DNA of 64,000 nucleotides from JADLHS01 sp964553795 (lineage in GTDB: Bacteria > Verrucomicrobiota > Verrucomicrobiia > Limisphaerales > JADLHS01): assembly GCA_964553795.1 (NCBI GenBank), contig CAZKMR010000013.1, positions 1 through 64,000 of the forward strand. Reading direction: 5' to 3'. The notes beneath the pieces were generated by a model that saw nothing but the letters and a program-made list of their open reading frames with translations, did not search any database and was not told where the DNA came from. Numbering within the stretch: position 1 is the first letter of the stretch; each line of letters opens with the position of its first letter. Positions 46,564 through 55,780 of this stretch are shown piece by piece. The translations under genes were made by a program, and so were the position numbers.

Positions 46564-48582
46564 ATGCAAGTCACTTCACTCTTAAGCCGGCACGACCACA
46601 AGCATGAGCACGGCGACGGTTGTGGTTGTGGTCATGACCATGAGCACAGCAACGTCGGCCTGACGTGGATGCTGTTCGGCCTCGTTTTTGTCATCAATGC
46701 TTTCGTCGTCGATTGGCTGTTTGACGAGGCGCATCTCGTGGCGCAGGGCAGCGCCATGATTGGCGCAATCATTCTCGGCTATCCGATCATCATGACGGCC
46801 ATCAAGGATCTGCGCAAAGGCCGCCTCAGCATCAACGAACTCGTCGCCATCGCCGTGTTGGCGTCCTTTGCCTCCGGCGATTACAAGACCGCAGGCGTCG
46901 TGGCGTTCTTCATGTTGCTCGGTGAACTCATTGAAACGCATACCGCCGAAGGTGCGCGCAACTCGATTGAATCGCTCATCAAGCTCACGCCGACCAAAGC
47001 ACGGCGCATCAAAGCCGACAAGAGCGAGGAAGAAGTTCCGGCCAGTCAACTCACGGTCGGCGACATCATTCGCGTTCGCCCCGGCGACAACGTGGCCGCC
47101 GACGGCGTGATCGTGAATGGGCAGGGTTCATTCAATCAGGCGACGATTACCGGCGAATCGCTGCCCGTGGACAAAAAATCTGGCGACGAAGTTTTTGCCG
47201 GCACACTGAATCTGACCGGCGTTTTGGAAATCAAAGTCAGTCGTGCAGGTGAAGACACGACGCTGGGTCGCGTGCGCGAACTGATTCTCGCGGCGGAGAA
47301 AACCAAGCTCCCGATCATGAAGATCGTGGATCAGTACATGGCGTTTTACACGCCGCTGGTCTTGGTCATCGGCGCGTTGGTGTGGGCCTTCACGCGGGAT
47401 CTGGAACGCGTCATTGCCGTGCTCGTAGTGTCCTGTCCGTGCGCGTTTATTTTGGCTACGCCGACGGCGATGGTGGCGGCACTTTCGGCGGCAGCGCGGC
47501 TGGGTATTTTGATCAAGAACGTCGCGGACATCGAGGCGGCGGCGAAGATTAACGCATTCATTTTCGATAAAACCGGCACGCTCACCACGGGGCAACTTGC
47601 CGTCAGCCGGCTCGCGCCGTTGGGCGAGGTGAAACCGGCAGAGCTGTTGCGTATCGCGGCCAGTGCCGAGAAATACAGCAATCACCCCACGGCAAAAGCG
47701 CTCGCGACCATTTCCGCCGAAGCGGGCGTGCCGCTTGTCGAACCGAAAGATTTTGCAGAAACCGCGGGTCGCGGCGTGAAAGCCGACGTGGGCGGCGCGC
47801 AGATTCTGGTGGGCCGCGCGCAATGGCTCAAAGACAACGGCGTGGACAGCGGTTTCGAGAAATCGGTGGACCTCAACGAAACTGAGGGTTGGAGTTTGAT
47901 CTTCGTCGCCCGGGACGGGAAATGCATCGGCTGGGTGGGCTTGCAGGACCAGACGCGCAGTGAAGCGCGCGACGCGCTGGCCGAGTTGAAGGAAGCCGGC
48001 GTGCGTCGTATCGCGATGGTTTCCGGTGACCGGCAACCGGTCGCGACGCGCGTGGCCGCCGAAATCGGTTGTGAAGAAGCCAAGGGCGATTGTTTGCCGC
48101 AGAACAAAGTCGAGTTCGTGCAAAACGTGAAGTCCAAGGGCTACAACGTCGCGGTGATCGGTGATGGTGTGAACGACGCGCCGGCGTTGGCGGCGGGTGA
48201 TATTGGCATCGCGATGGGCGCGGCGGGCAGCGAAGTGGCGATTCACAGTGCGACGATTGCGCTAATGAACAACGATCTGCGGCGGCTGCCGTTTCTGGTG
48301 AAGCTGTCGCAGAGCACGCGCGCGGTCATCAACCAGAATTTTCTGTTTGGCGTGCTGTTCATCATCGGCGGTTTGAGTGCGGCGGCGTTCGGTTATTTGA
48401 ATCCGATCGTGGCGGCGATTCTGCACAACGCCGGTTCGCTGATTGTGATTTTTAACAGCGCCCGCCTGGTGCGCAAAGGCGAGGAAATGGAGCATTATCA
48501 CGCCGAATCGACCAGCGCCGGCGGCGGTGACAGTGGATCGCGCCCTGCGACGCCGACGCAACTCAGCCCGAAGGCGGCATAA
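46564..48582 (+). CDS. P1B-type heavy-metal-transporting ATPase with His/Cys-rich N-terminus
   Basis: 672 aa. The phosphorylation site is D335-K-T-G-T. The metal path motif is C291-P-C293 in SCPCAFILATPTAM, the HP locus is NHPTAKAL, TGES is present (TITGESLPVDKK) and the hinge is GDGVNDAPAL. The N-terminus has a metal-ligand cluster of His and Cys (HDHKHEHGDGCGCGHDHEH, about 10-28) instead of an HMA domain. The last helix contains HNAGSLIVIFNSARL, which does not settle the metal: Cu, Zn, Cd and Co subgroups remain possible. It starts 48 bases after hflK. Predicted to export metal from the cytoplasm. Confidence 0.93.
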   Translation: MQVTSLLSRHDHKHEHGDGCGCGHDHEHSNVGLTWMLFGLVFVINAFVVDWLFDEAHLVAQGSAMIGAIILGYPIIMTAIKDLRKGRLSINELVAIAVLASFASGDYKTAGVVAFFMLLGELIETHTAEGARNSIESLIKLTPTKARRIKADKSEEEVPASQLTVGDIIRVRPGDNVAADGVIVNGQGSFNQATITGESLPVDKKSGDEVFAGTLNLTGVLEIKVSRAGEDTTLGRVRELILAAEKTKLPIMKIVDQYMAFYTPLVLVIGALVWAFTRDLERVIAVLVVSCPCAFILATPTAMVAALSAAARLGILIKNVADIEAAAKINAFIFDKTGTLTTGQLAVSRLAPLGEVKPAELLRIAASAEKYSNHPTAKALATISAEAGVPLVEPKDFAETAGRGVKADVGGAQILVGRAQWLKDNGVDSGFEKSVDLNETEGWSLIFVARDGKCIGWVGLQDQTRSEARDALAELKEAGVRRIAMVSGDRQPVATRVAAEIGCEEAKGDCLPQNKVEFVQNVKSKGYNVAVIGDGVNDAPALAAGDIGIAMGAAGSEVAIHSATIALMNNDLRRLPFLVKLSQSTRAVINQNFLFGVLFIIGGLSAAAFGYLNPIVAAILHNAGSLIVIFNSARLVRKGEEMEHYHAESTSAGGGDSGSRPATPTQLSPKAA

Positions 48583-48626
48583 TGGAGTGGCTTGCAGGCT
48601 CAATTGAAGGACAGTAACTTGATGCC

Positions 48627-48830
48627 ATGAGCGCCACAGAAATCATGCAGCAAATTGAATCGCTTCCGCACAAAGAGCAGGAAGAGTTGTTTGTGTTGCT
48701 TACCAAGAAAGTGATGGGCGGTCGGGGCGAGAGTGCCAAATCTTGGGTGGGCAAGAAGCTCTCATTTGACGAGGCGTGCGAGGTTGTTTTTCGTGAAAAC
48801 CGGGAACTCCTGAGTGACCTCGCCAAGTGA
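48627..48830 (+). CDS. Putative antitoxin of a Doc-type module
   Basis: 67 aa. The first half (MSATEIMQQIESLPHKEQEELFVLLTKKV) resembles the small helical N-terminal part of many addiction-module antitoxins (residues like EIxxLPxxEQxxLxxxL). The second half ends SFDEACEVVFRENRELLSDLAK, a helix of the type that wraps a Fic/Doc toxin. The stop codon overlaps the GTG start of the toxin gene by 4 bases (GTGA), the coupling usual for toxin-antitoxin pairs. The antitoxin role rests on position and size; no DNA-binding domain can be named. Confidence 0.75.
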   Translation: MSATEIMQQIESLPHKEQEELFVLLTKKVMGGRGESAKSWVGKKLSFDEACEVVFRENRELLSDLAK

Positions 48831-49222
48831 ACGAGCCGATTTTTCTGACGCTTGAGCAAGTCTATCGTATCCATGCTAGAAGTTTGGTCGAGCATGGCGG
48901 CGGTGAAGGAGTTCGCGAACCAGGATTGGTTGAATCAGCTTTGGCCTCAGCTCAGAATACGTTTTATTACACCGGTGGCGATTTATTCGATGTGGCTGCA
49001 AGTTACGCCTTTCACATCGCGGAATCGCAAGCCTATGTCGATGGAAACAAACGGACTGCAGCTGCTGCTGCAATGGTGTTTCTTGCGATCAATGGAGTCT
49101 ATGCCCAGCCATCGCGTTGGGAGTTGCGTTTGGCAATGATAGAGATAGCCGAGAAGAAAAAAACGAAAGCAGACTTGGCAGAGATATTCCGCCGGTGCGC
49201 TCAATCAAAAGGCAGTTCATGA
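48827..49222 (+). CDS. doc: Doc/Fic-family toxin, catalytic His replaced by Gln
   Basis: 131 aa, GTG start overlapping the antitoxin stop. The early motif FLTLEQVYRIHARSLVEHGGGEGVREPGLVESALASAQ and the later AFHIAESQAYVDGNKRTAAAAAMVFLAING are typical of death-on-curing proteins. In the Fic core HxFx(D/E)GNK(R/T) the first residue is Q68 (Q-A-Y-V-D72-G-N-K-R76), so the usual His is absent, while D72, G73, N74, K75 and R76 are kept. Doc phosphorylates EF-Tu and uses that His, so this protein may be inactive or chemically different. Its TGA overlaps the ATG of the ABC ATPase (ATGA). Confidence 0.85.
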   Translation: MNEPIFLTLEQVYRIHARSLVEHGGGEGVREPGLVESALASAQNTFYYTGGDLFDVAASYAFHIAESQAYVDGNKRTAAAAAMVFLAINGVYAQPSRWELRLAMIEIAEKKKTKADLAEIFRRCAQSKGSS

Positions 49223-50421
49223 CCGTTAGCGAATCTCATCCCAAATCCGTCAGCGCCCAGCAGAAGTCCGCCGATGTGGTTGTGTCCGTGCGCGGGTTGA
49301 CGAAGGTGTTCAAAGACTTCTGGGGTCGCTCCAAAGCGCATGCGGTGAACGATGTGGATTTCGACGTCAAACGCGGCGAAGTCTTCGGATTGCTCGGCCC
49401 GAATGGTTCGGGCAAGTCCACCACGGTGAAGATGCTGCTCGGCTTGCTGTATCCGACCAAGGGTCACATCGAAGTGTTCGGTCAATCGCCGCGCCATGTA
49501 CAGACCAAGGCGCGCATCGGCTATCTGCCCGAAGAATCCTATCTCTATCGCTATCTCAATTCGCGCGAGACGCTGGATTTCTTCGGCAACTTGTTTCATC
49601 TCGACAAAGGCGATCGCGACAAGCGCGCCGAGCAGTTGCTTGAAATGGTCGGGTTGAACCAGACGCGTACCCGGTCCGTCGGCGAGTTTTCCAAAGGCAT
49701 GCAACGCCGCATCGGTCTGGCGCAAGCGCTCATCAATGATCCCGACCTCGTCATTCTCGATGAACCGACGGCGGGACTCGACCCGATTGGCTGTCGCGAA
49801 ATCAAGGACCTGATTCTTGCGCTGGCGCGCCGCGGCAAGACGGTGATCCTGAGCAGTCACTTGCTGTCAGATGTGCAGGACGTGTGTGATCGCGTGGTGA
49901 TTTATTACGGCGGGAAGATTCAAGCGCTCGGCACGTTGCAGGAATTGCTCGCCAAACCGGATACCTTGCGTATCACCACCCCCGTGCTGCCGCGGCAAAC
50001 CATGGAGCGCGTGTTGGAAACCATCCGCAAAGACATCGGCAACGGCGAAGTGCGCGTGGATAATCCGACGCAGAATCTCGAAAGTTACTTTTTAGAAGTC
50101 GTCGAGAAAGCCAAACAAGCGGCGCAACAAACCAGCGGCGCGCAATCCGGCGCGCGCGTGGCGGAATATCTACGCGGCGGCATTGAGGCGACTCCCGCGC
50201 CGGACAAAGTATTGGAGAAATTGACATTGCCGACAACGCCGACGGTAGCTCCGGCTGCGGAGAAGACCGCGCCTTCGACTGTGGACGAAGAGAAACTCGC
50301 TTCCCTAGCGAAACCCGAACCGTCGCCCGCCCCGAGCACACCCACGCCAGCCGCGGAAAAGGCCGAAGACCTCGCCAAAGCTGACGAAAAACTTTCATCG
50401 TTGCTCGGCAAAAAGAAATGA
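49219..50421 (+). CDS. ABC transporter ATP-binding protein with acidic/Pro-rich tail
   Basis: 400 aa from the ATG at 49219, which overlaps the doc stop (ATGA); the longer frame from 49117 lies inside doc and is rejected. Walker A is GPNGSGKST (60-68), the signature FSKGMQRR replaces LSGGQ, Walker B is LVILDEPTAGLDP and the switch is LSSHLL. The first ~300 residues follow CcmA/ABC-2 ATPases (EVFGQSPRHVQTKARIGYLPEES). The last ~90 are low-complexity (TPAPDKVLEKLTLPTTPTVAPAAEKTAP...). The permease gene follows 18 bases on, so this is a transporter of the ABC-2 type. The substrate is unknown. Confidence 0.92.
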   Translation: MTVSESHPKSVSAQQKSADVVVSVRGLTKVFKDFWGRSKAHAVNDVDFDVKRGEVFGLLGPNGSGKSTTVKMLLGLLYPTKGHIEVFGQSPRHVQTKARIGYLPEESYLYRYLNSRETLDFFGNLFHLDKGDRDKRAEQLLEMVGLNQTRTRSVGEFSKGMQRRIGLAQALINDPDLVILDEPTAGLDPIGCREIKDLILALARRGKTVILSSHLLSDVQDVCDRVVIYYGGKIQALGTLQELLAKPDTLRITTPVLPRQTMERVLETIRKDIGNGEVRVDNPTQNLESYFLEVVEKAKQAAQQTSGAQSGARVAEYLRGGIEATPAPDKVLEKLTLPTTPTVAPAAEKTAPSTVDEEKLASLAKPEPSPAPSTPTPAAEKAEDLAKADEKLSSLLGKKK

Positions 50422-50439
50422 TCTGGTTCGCCTGAACTC

Positions 50440-51918
50440 ATGGATCGCGTGTTTTCATCTCTGGCGGCGTTGGCGGTTAGGTTGCTGACCGCGTTTGGGT
50501 TCTTTCCCTGGTTGGCCCGGCAATTGTTTGGGCAGCGGATCGCCGCAGTGATGGGCTTGACCTGGAAAGCCGCGTTTCGCTTCCGGCTATTCATCGTCAT
50601 CGTGGTGCTGTTGCTCGCGGCGGTGGTCGGCTTGCCAATTCTGATCAAAGACGACGGCACAGCGCGTGGGTTCACGCAAATTCTCCTGACCTACACGCTA
50701 AGCACCATCACGGCGCTGCTGGGATTGTCCACGCTTTGGCTTGCGTGCGGCACGTTGGCGCGCGATATCGAGGAATCGCAAATCCAGATGGTGGCGGTGA
50801 AACCGATTGCGCGGTGGCAGATCTGGATTGGCAAATGGCTGGGGCTGATGTCGCTCAACGCCGCGTTGTTGGCGATTTCCGGGCTGAGCGTGTTTCTCCT
50901 GTTGCAATGGCGCGCGACCCAACTACCGCCTGCCGAGCAGGCGGTGCTGCGCAACGAAGTCCTGGTGGCGCGCGCGTCCGCCCGGCCGCCGACCTATGAG
51001 GAGTTGATCAAACAGGAAACCGAAGCGCGTTTGAAAGCGGCGTTGCAGCAGGCGCCGGTGACGCCGGCAGAAATTCCCTTGCTGCGGCAACAAATTCGGG
51101 AAGAGTTGAAATCCAGCGTTCAAAATCTGCCGCCGGGTTACGCGCAGTCCTGGCAGATTGATCTCGGTCTCGCAAAAAACTTCATTCGGGATCAACCGCT
51201 GTTTCTGCGGGTGAAATTCAATACAGCGCAGAGCAATCCTGCGGCGACCTACGATGTCATGTGGCGCGTGGGCGTGCCGCGCGAGACGCCGGTGTGGCAA
51301 ACGCCCGAACCGATGAGTCTGGCGGCGGAAACGTTTCATGAATTTGAAATCCCGCCGAATCTGTTCGACGACAAAGGAATTCTCACGGTGACCGCGTTGA
51401 ACCTCAACAACGCTTCGTTATTGTTCACGGTCGAGGAGGGCATCGAAGTGTTGTATCGTGAAGGCGGCTTCGCGCTGAACTTTGCGCGCGGCTTGGGCAT
51501 CATTTTCTGTTGGATGGCGTTGCTGGCAACGTTGGGATTGGCTGCGGCGAGTTTCCTGTCTTTCCCGGTAGCGGCGTTTGTGGCAGTCGCGGCATTGGTG
51601 CTGGTGTTTTCGACGGGCACGCTCGCCAGCGCGGTGGAGGAAGGGACGATCATGAATTACAACCAGGAAACCGGCGAACGGGGCAGTTCGCCCTTCGATT
51701 TCATCGCCATCCCGGCGTTCAAGGGCATTCTGTTTGTGATCAACATGGCGAAAGATTATTCGCCAGTGGATGCCTTGAGTTCCGGGCGCAGCATCACCTG
51801 GTTGGAATTGGGCCGGGCTTTCACGCAAATCGTGTTGATTCTCGGCGGCGTCCTGGCCGCTTTCGGCATCTGGACGTTCCACCGGCGCGAACTGGCCACG
51901 GCGCAAAATCAATCATGA
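50440..51918 (+). CDS. ABC-2-type transporter permease with large extracytoplasmic domain
   Basis: 492 aa. Hydrophobic helices flank a large central hydrophilic part (about 170-330). ABC-2 features include AFRFRLFIVIVVLLLAAVVGLPILI, and GTLARDIEESQIQMVAVKPIARWQIWIGKWLGLM (the coupling loop with ARDIEExQ...VKPI). The last third has further helices (GIIFCWMALLATLGLAAASFLSFPVAAFVAVAALVLVFSTG). It belongs with the ATPase at 49219-50421 (18 bases apart). The TPR-like protein follows after 19 bases. The permease at 41524-42486 has the same coupling-loop pattern and may be a related or second subunit. Confidence 0.88.
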   Translation: MDRVFSSLAALAVRLLTAFGFFPWLARQLFGQRIAAVMGLTWKAAFRFRLFIVIVVLLLAAVVGLPILIKDDGTARGFTQILLTYTLSTITALLGLSTLWLACGTLARDIEESQIQMVAVKPIARWQIWIGKWLGLMSLNAALLAISGLSVFLLLQWRATQLPPAEQAVLRNEVLVARASARPPTYEELIKQETEARLKAALQQAPVTPAEIPLLRQQIREELKSSVQNLPPGYAQSWQIDLGLAKNFIRDQPLFLRVKFNTAQSNPAATYDVMWRVGVPRETPVWQTPEPMSLAAETFHEFEIPPNLFDDKGILTVTALNLNNASLLFTVEEGIEVLYREGGFALNFARGLGIIFCWMALLATLGLAAASFLSFPVAAFVAVAALVLVFSTGTLASAVEEGTIMNYNQETGERGSSPFDFIAIPAFKGILFVINMAKDYSPVDALSSGRSITWLELGRAFTQIVLILGGVLAAFGIWTFHRRELATAQNQS

Positions 51919-51937
51919 CGATGCGCGACAAACATTC

Positions 51938-53464
51938 ATGAATTCGCGTGCGCAAAAAATCATGCGGCTGAGCCTGGCAGTTGTGCTGTTGATCGGCGCG
52001 ACCGGCATGCAACGCAGTTTGAATCGCGATCGCGCGGCGTTGAATCTGACGCGGGTGTCGCCGCTGGAGAACGCGCCGCCGATGCTGGCGTTCACGACGG
52101 TGGCACTGGGAGGATTTCGCGGCTTAATCGCGAACATGCTGTGGATTCGCGCCACGGAATTGCAGGAGAACGACAAGTTTTTCGAGATGGCGCAACTGGC
52201 GGATTGGATTACGAAGCTCGAACCGCACTTTGTGCAGGTCTGGACGGTGCAGGCCTGGAACATGTCCTACAACATCTCGGTGAAGTTCAAGGATTTCGAC
52301 GATCGCTGGCGCTGGGTGCAACGCGGCATTTCGTTGCTGCGCGACGAGGGCTTGAAATACAACCCGAACGAGACGCTGCTATACCGCGAGCTGGCCTGGC
52401 ATTTTCAGCACAAGATGGGCGCGAATCTTGATGACGCGAACATGTATTACAAACAGCAGTGGTTGAAGGAAATGACGGACGTGTTTGGACCAGGCGAACC
52501 CAAACTGGATGATCTGCTCAAGCCGGAATCCGAGGACGCCTTGCAGCGCCTCAATCTGCTGACCAACAAATACAAGATGGACCCGGTCTTCATGCAGCAG
52601 GTCAACGAGCAATACGGGCCGTTGGAATGGCGACTGCCCGAGGCGCACGCGATTTATTGGGCGGCGTTGGGATTGAAAAAGGCGCAGGAGAATCCCGACA
52701 AAATCAAAGCTGATGAACTCATTCAGTTGCGCCGGGCGGTGTATCAATCCCTGCAATTGAGTTTTCAGCGCGGCAAACTGGTGGCGGATCCGTACACCGA
52801 AACATTCGAATTCGGTCCCAATCTTGAGATTGTGGACAAGGTCAGCGCCGCCTACGAGCAAGCCATGGAAGACGAGCCCAATATGCGCGCGAACATTGAA
52901 ACGGCGCATCGCAACCTGCTGGGCAACGCGATTTATTTCCTCTACGCGAACGACCGCATTCCCGAAGCGCTGAAGTGGTTTCGTTACCTCGGGCAAAAAT
53001 ATCCGGAAAAGCCGCTGCTGACCGGGCAACCCAACTCGTTGCCGGGAAATATTTCACTCGAAGAATTTGCGCTGGGGCGCATTGTCGAAGACGTCAGTGA
53101 AACGTCCCGCGATCGCGTGACGGCGATTCTTTATGGTCATGCCCGGACGGGTTATCGCTTTCTGGCGTTGGGTAACCGCAAACAATTCGAAGGGCTGCGC
53201 AATCTGTCGCGCGTGTTGTATCGCACGTACATGGGCAAGATTGGCGCCGGCGCCAATCGCGAGCGCGTCGGCTTGCCGCCGGTGGAGCAGATCGAACAGG
53301 AAGTGTTGCAGGAGCTGCTCGATCCGCAACGCAGCCCGTGGCCGTTTGAACTGCGCAACGCCTTGCGCGCCGCCATGGGATTGCCGTTGGAAATCGCGCC
53401 TGCTCCGACGCCCGACACCAACGCGCCGCCGGCTACCGTGCCCGGCGCTCCGGCGGCTCGATAA
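51938..53464 (+). CDS. Membrane-anchored TPR-like protein of the ABC operon
   Basis: 508 aa. A single N-terminal hydrophobic anchor (IMRLSLAVVLLIGATGM) is followed by a helical repeat region, with WITKLEPHFVQVWTVQAWNMSYNISVKFKDF and NPNETLLYRELAWHFQHKMGANLDDANMYYKQQW resembling TPR units. A Pro/Ala-rich end (EIAPAPTPDTNAPPATVPGAP) closes it. No enzyme motif and no family I can name. It starts 19 bases after the permease, so it is likely a periplasmic partner of the transporter. Confidence 0.7.
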   Translation: MNSRAQKIMRLSLAVVLLIGATGMQRSLNRDRAALNLTRVSPLENAPPMLAFTTVALGGFRGLIANMLWIRATELQENDKFFEMAQLADWITKLEPHFVQVWTVQAWNMSYNISVKFKDFDDRWRWVQRGISLLRDEGLKYNPNETLLYRELAWHFQHKMGANLDDANMYYKQQWLKEMTDVFGPGEPKLDDLLKPESEDALQRLNLLTNKYKMDPVFMQQVNEQYGPLEWRLPEAHAIYWAALGLKKAQENPDKIKADELIQLRRAVYQSLQLSFQRGKLVADPYTETFEFGPNLEIVDKVSAAYEQAMEDEPNMRANIETAHRNLLGNAIYFLYANDRIPEALKWFRYLGQKYPEKPLLTGQPNSLPGNISLEEFALGRIVEDVSETSRDRVTAILYGHARTGYRFLALGNRKQFEGLRNLSRVLYRTYMGKIGAGANRERVGLPPVEQIEQEVLQELLDPQRSPWPFELRNALRAAMGLPLEIAPAPTPDTNAPPATVPGAPAAR

Positions 53465-53538
53465 GCGGTGCCGGTTTCTGCGCTCGACTCGCCCCCGCCC
53501 CAACCGCTACGTTTCGCGTCGCCTTCGACAGGCTTTTT

Positions 53539-54018
53539 ATGGATGAACTCCTGAAATTATTGCAGGGCAATGCCCTCGAAACCCGCGAAAATCTCGCGAA
53601 ACAACTCAATTTACCCACCGCTGAGGTCGCCAAGCGCATCGCCGATTACGAAAAGGCCGGCGTCATCCGCGGCTACCAGGCGGTGCTGAACGAGGACAAA
53701 CTCGACCTCGACACCGTCACCGCCGTCATCGAAGTCAAAGTCACGCCGCAACGCGAAGGCGGGTTCGATCATATTGCCGAACGCATCAGCAAGTTCCCCG
53801 AGGTGCGCTCCGCGTATCTCATGAGCGGCTCTTACGATTTGTTGTTGTTCGTCGAAGGCAAAAATCTTCGGCAGGTGGCCGGGTTCGTCAGCGAGAAGTT
53901 ATCGCCGCTCGACGGCGTGCTCTCGACGTCCACCCATTTCATGCTCAAAACCTACAAGCGCCTCGGCGTCTTGATGCACCAGGAATCCTCCGATGAACGG
54001 CTCTCCGTCACTCCGTAA
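53539..54018 (+). CDS. Lrp/AsnC-family transcriptional regulator
   Basis: 159 aa. A winged-helix N-terminus (LLKLLQGNALETRENLAKQLNLPTAEVAKRIADYEKAGVIRGYQAVLN) is followed by an RAM/AsnC-ligand domain (VTAVIEVKVTPQREGGFDHIAERISKFPEVRSAYLMSGSYDLLLFVEGKN). These proteins are dimer/octamer regulators responding to amino acids. The end of the gene overlaps the start of the aminotransferase gene by 26 bases in another frame, so the two are translated together. It may regulate that aminotransferase operon. The C-terminal extension after residue ~145 (HQESSDERLSVTP) has no match that I recognise. Confidence 0.92.
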   Translation: MDELLKLLQGNALETRENLAKQLNLPTAEVAKRIADYEKAGVIRGYQAVLNEDKLDLDTVTAVIEVKVTPQREGGFDHIAERISKFPEVRSAYLMSGSYDLLLFVEGKNLRQVAGFVSEKLSPLDGVLSTSTHFMLKTYKRLGVLMHQESSDERLSVTP

Positions 54019-55165
54019 TCGCATCAACACCGTCGTGCGCGACATTCCGCGCTCCGGCATCCGGGATTTCTTCGACATCGTTACGACGATGAAAGACGTC
54101 ATCAGTCTCGGCATCGGTGAACCGGATTTTGACACGCCCTGGCATGTGCGCGAAGCGACCGTGTTTGCGCTTGAACGCGGCGCCACCCACTATTCGAGTA
54201 ACCTCGGCTACATCGAGCTGCGCCGGGCGTTGTCCAAATACGTCGCCAAGAATTTTGGCGCGGAATACAACCCGGACAACGAAGTCCTCGTTACTGTCGG
54301 CGTCAGTGAAGCGCTGGATCTCGCGTTGCGTGCGCTGATCAATCCCGGCGACGAAGTCTTGTATCACGAACCGTGCTACGTGTCTTATCGGGCCACGATT
54401 CTGTTCGCTGGCGGCAAACCACTCGCAGTGGAAACGAAGGCGGAAAATGGTTTTCGGCTCACCCGCGCGATGCTTGAAGCGAAATACACGCCCAAGACCA
54501 AGGTCTTGATGCTGAATTTTCCGAACAATCCCACCGGCGCAATCATGAGTCGCGAGGATTTGGAGGACATCGCGAAGTTTGCCGTTGAAAAGGATCTCAT
54601 CGTCATCACGGATGAGATTTACGCCGAGCTGACTTACGACACGCCGCACACGAGCATCGTGAGTCTGCCGGGGTTGCGCGATCGTACGATTTTTCTCCAC
54701 GGGTTTTCGAAAGCCTGGGCGATGACGGGTTACCGGCTTGGTTACGCCTGCGGTCCGGCGGAACTGATCGAAGCGATGATGAAAATTCACCAATACACGA
54801 TGCTGTGCGCGTCGTCGCTGGCTCAGAAAGCCGCAGTGGAAGCCCTCGCCCGAAAGGCCGATGTGGACACGATGATTGATGAGTATCGTCGCCGCCGGAA
54901 TTTCATCGCCAGCTCATTTGCGGACATGGGCTTGGAATGCCATCGTCCATTGGGAGCGTTTTACGCGTTTCCCAGCGTGGCGAAGTTCAAACTGCCGGCG
55001 AAAGATTTCGCATTGAAATTTCTGCACGAAGAAAAGGTGGCGTTGGTACCCGGCACGGCGTTCGGCGAATGTGGCGAAGGTTTCGTGCGCTGTGCGTATG
55101 CGACGAGTCTGGACAACATCAAGGAAGCCATGGTCCGCTTGAAACGGTTTGTGGCTCGGTTGTGA
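53993..55165 (+). CDS. PLP-dependent aminotransferase, class I/II (AspC/alanine-type fold)
   Basis: 390 aa. The PLP Lys is K240 in HGFSKAWAMTGYRLGYACG, with D207 (VITDEIYAELTYD) and N179 (FPNNPTG) contacting the cofactor and R248 following. The N-terminal ISLGIGEPDFDTPWHV is the fold-type I substrate-arm region, which suggests an aspartate- or MalY/PatA-like enzyme. The exact amino acid is not decided by sequence. The gene overlaps the upstream Lrp/AsnC gene by 26 bases. It fits nitrogen or amino-acid metabolism under that regulator. Confidence 0.93.
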   Translation: MNGSPSLRNRINTVVRDIPRSGIRDFFDIVTTMKDVISLGIGEPDFDTPWHVREATVFALERGATHYSSNLGYIELRRALSKYVAKNFGAEYNPDNEVLVTVGVSEALDLALRALINPGDEVLYHEPCYVSYRATILFAGGKPLAVETKAENGFRLTRAMLEAKYTPKTKVLMLNFPNNPTGAIMSREDLEDIAKFAVEKDLIVITDEIYAELTYDTPHTSIVSLPGLRDRTIFLHGFSKAWAMTGYRLGYACGPAELIEAMMKIHQYTMLCASSLAQKAAVEALARKADVDTMIDEYRRRRNFIASSFADMGLECHRPLGAFYAFPSVAKFKLPAKDFALKFLHEEKVALVPGTAFGECGEGFVRCAYATSLDNIKEAMVRLKRFVARL

Positions 55166-55204
55166 GAATCGTGCCCGGCGACCGGGTACGAGAATGAGGT
55201 TGGT

Positions 55205-55780
55205 ATGGCAAAGCTGATTTTCAGCGGCGAAAAATTCGGCGGGCGAGTTTATGAAATCCTCGCCCACCGAACTACTGTGGGCCGCAGCGACGAAAACACG
55301 CTCAGCATTCGGGACAGTTCCATTTCCGAACGTCATTGCGAAATCTATGACAACGGGACGGATTTAATTGTGCGCGATCTGGGATCGCGGAATGGCACGG
55401 TGGTGAATGGCGAATTGTTACGGGACGCGCAACGGCCGCTGGCGCACGGACAGGTCGTCAAGTTCGGCGCGATTGAAGCCCGGCTCGAAATGCCGGCGTC
55501 CGCTTCCAGTGACACGGTCACCGATGTCACGGCGGTTCATTTTCACGCGAAAAGTGCGAGTGCCCCGCCGCCCGTGCATCCCACGCCGGCAACACTTGCC
55601 GCCGGAACGGTCCCGAGTTCGGATGAACACACCTTGCTGTTGCCGCGGACCGAAGTGGAGGCGCCGCAATCTTCAGTAGCGCCGCCAGAAGTTCCACCCC
55701 GGCGCCGGCATAGTCTTTTGGTGGTGATGCTGGTTGGTCTCGGGCTGGCATTGTTAATTTGGGCGGTAATGGCGCGATAA
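55205..55780 (+). CDS. FHA-domain protein with C-terminal membrane anchor
   Basis: 191 aa. The FHA domain is at about 20-100: TVGRSDENTLSIRDSSISERHCEIYDNG, then VRDLGSRNGTVVNGELL. The GR, S-H and N-G residues that read phosphothreonine are all there. A Pro/Ala-rich linker (about 105-165) leads to a C-terminal helix (LLVVMLVGLGLALLIWAVM), so the domain faces the cytoplasm at the inner membrane. GAGG lies shortly before the start. It could bind substrates of a Ser/Thr kinase such as the one at 10923-13169; the link is a guess. Confidence 0.88.
   Translation: MAKLIFSGEKFGGRVYEILAHRTTVGRSDENTLSIRDSSISERHCEIYDNGTDLIVRDLGSRNGTVVNGELLRDAQRPLAHGQVVKFGAIEARLEMPASASSDTVTDVTAVHFHAKSASAPPPVHPTPATLAAGTVPSSDEHTLLLPRTEVEAPQSSVAPPEVPPRRRHSLLVVMLVGLGLALLIWAVMAR

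Noticed and set aside
47128..48246. A 372-aa open frame opposite the P-type ATPase
   Set aside because: Antisense shadow; all motifs lie on the + strand.
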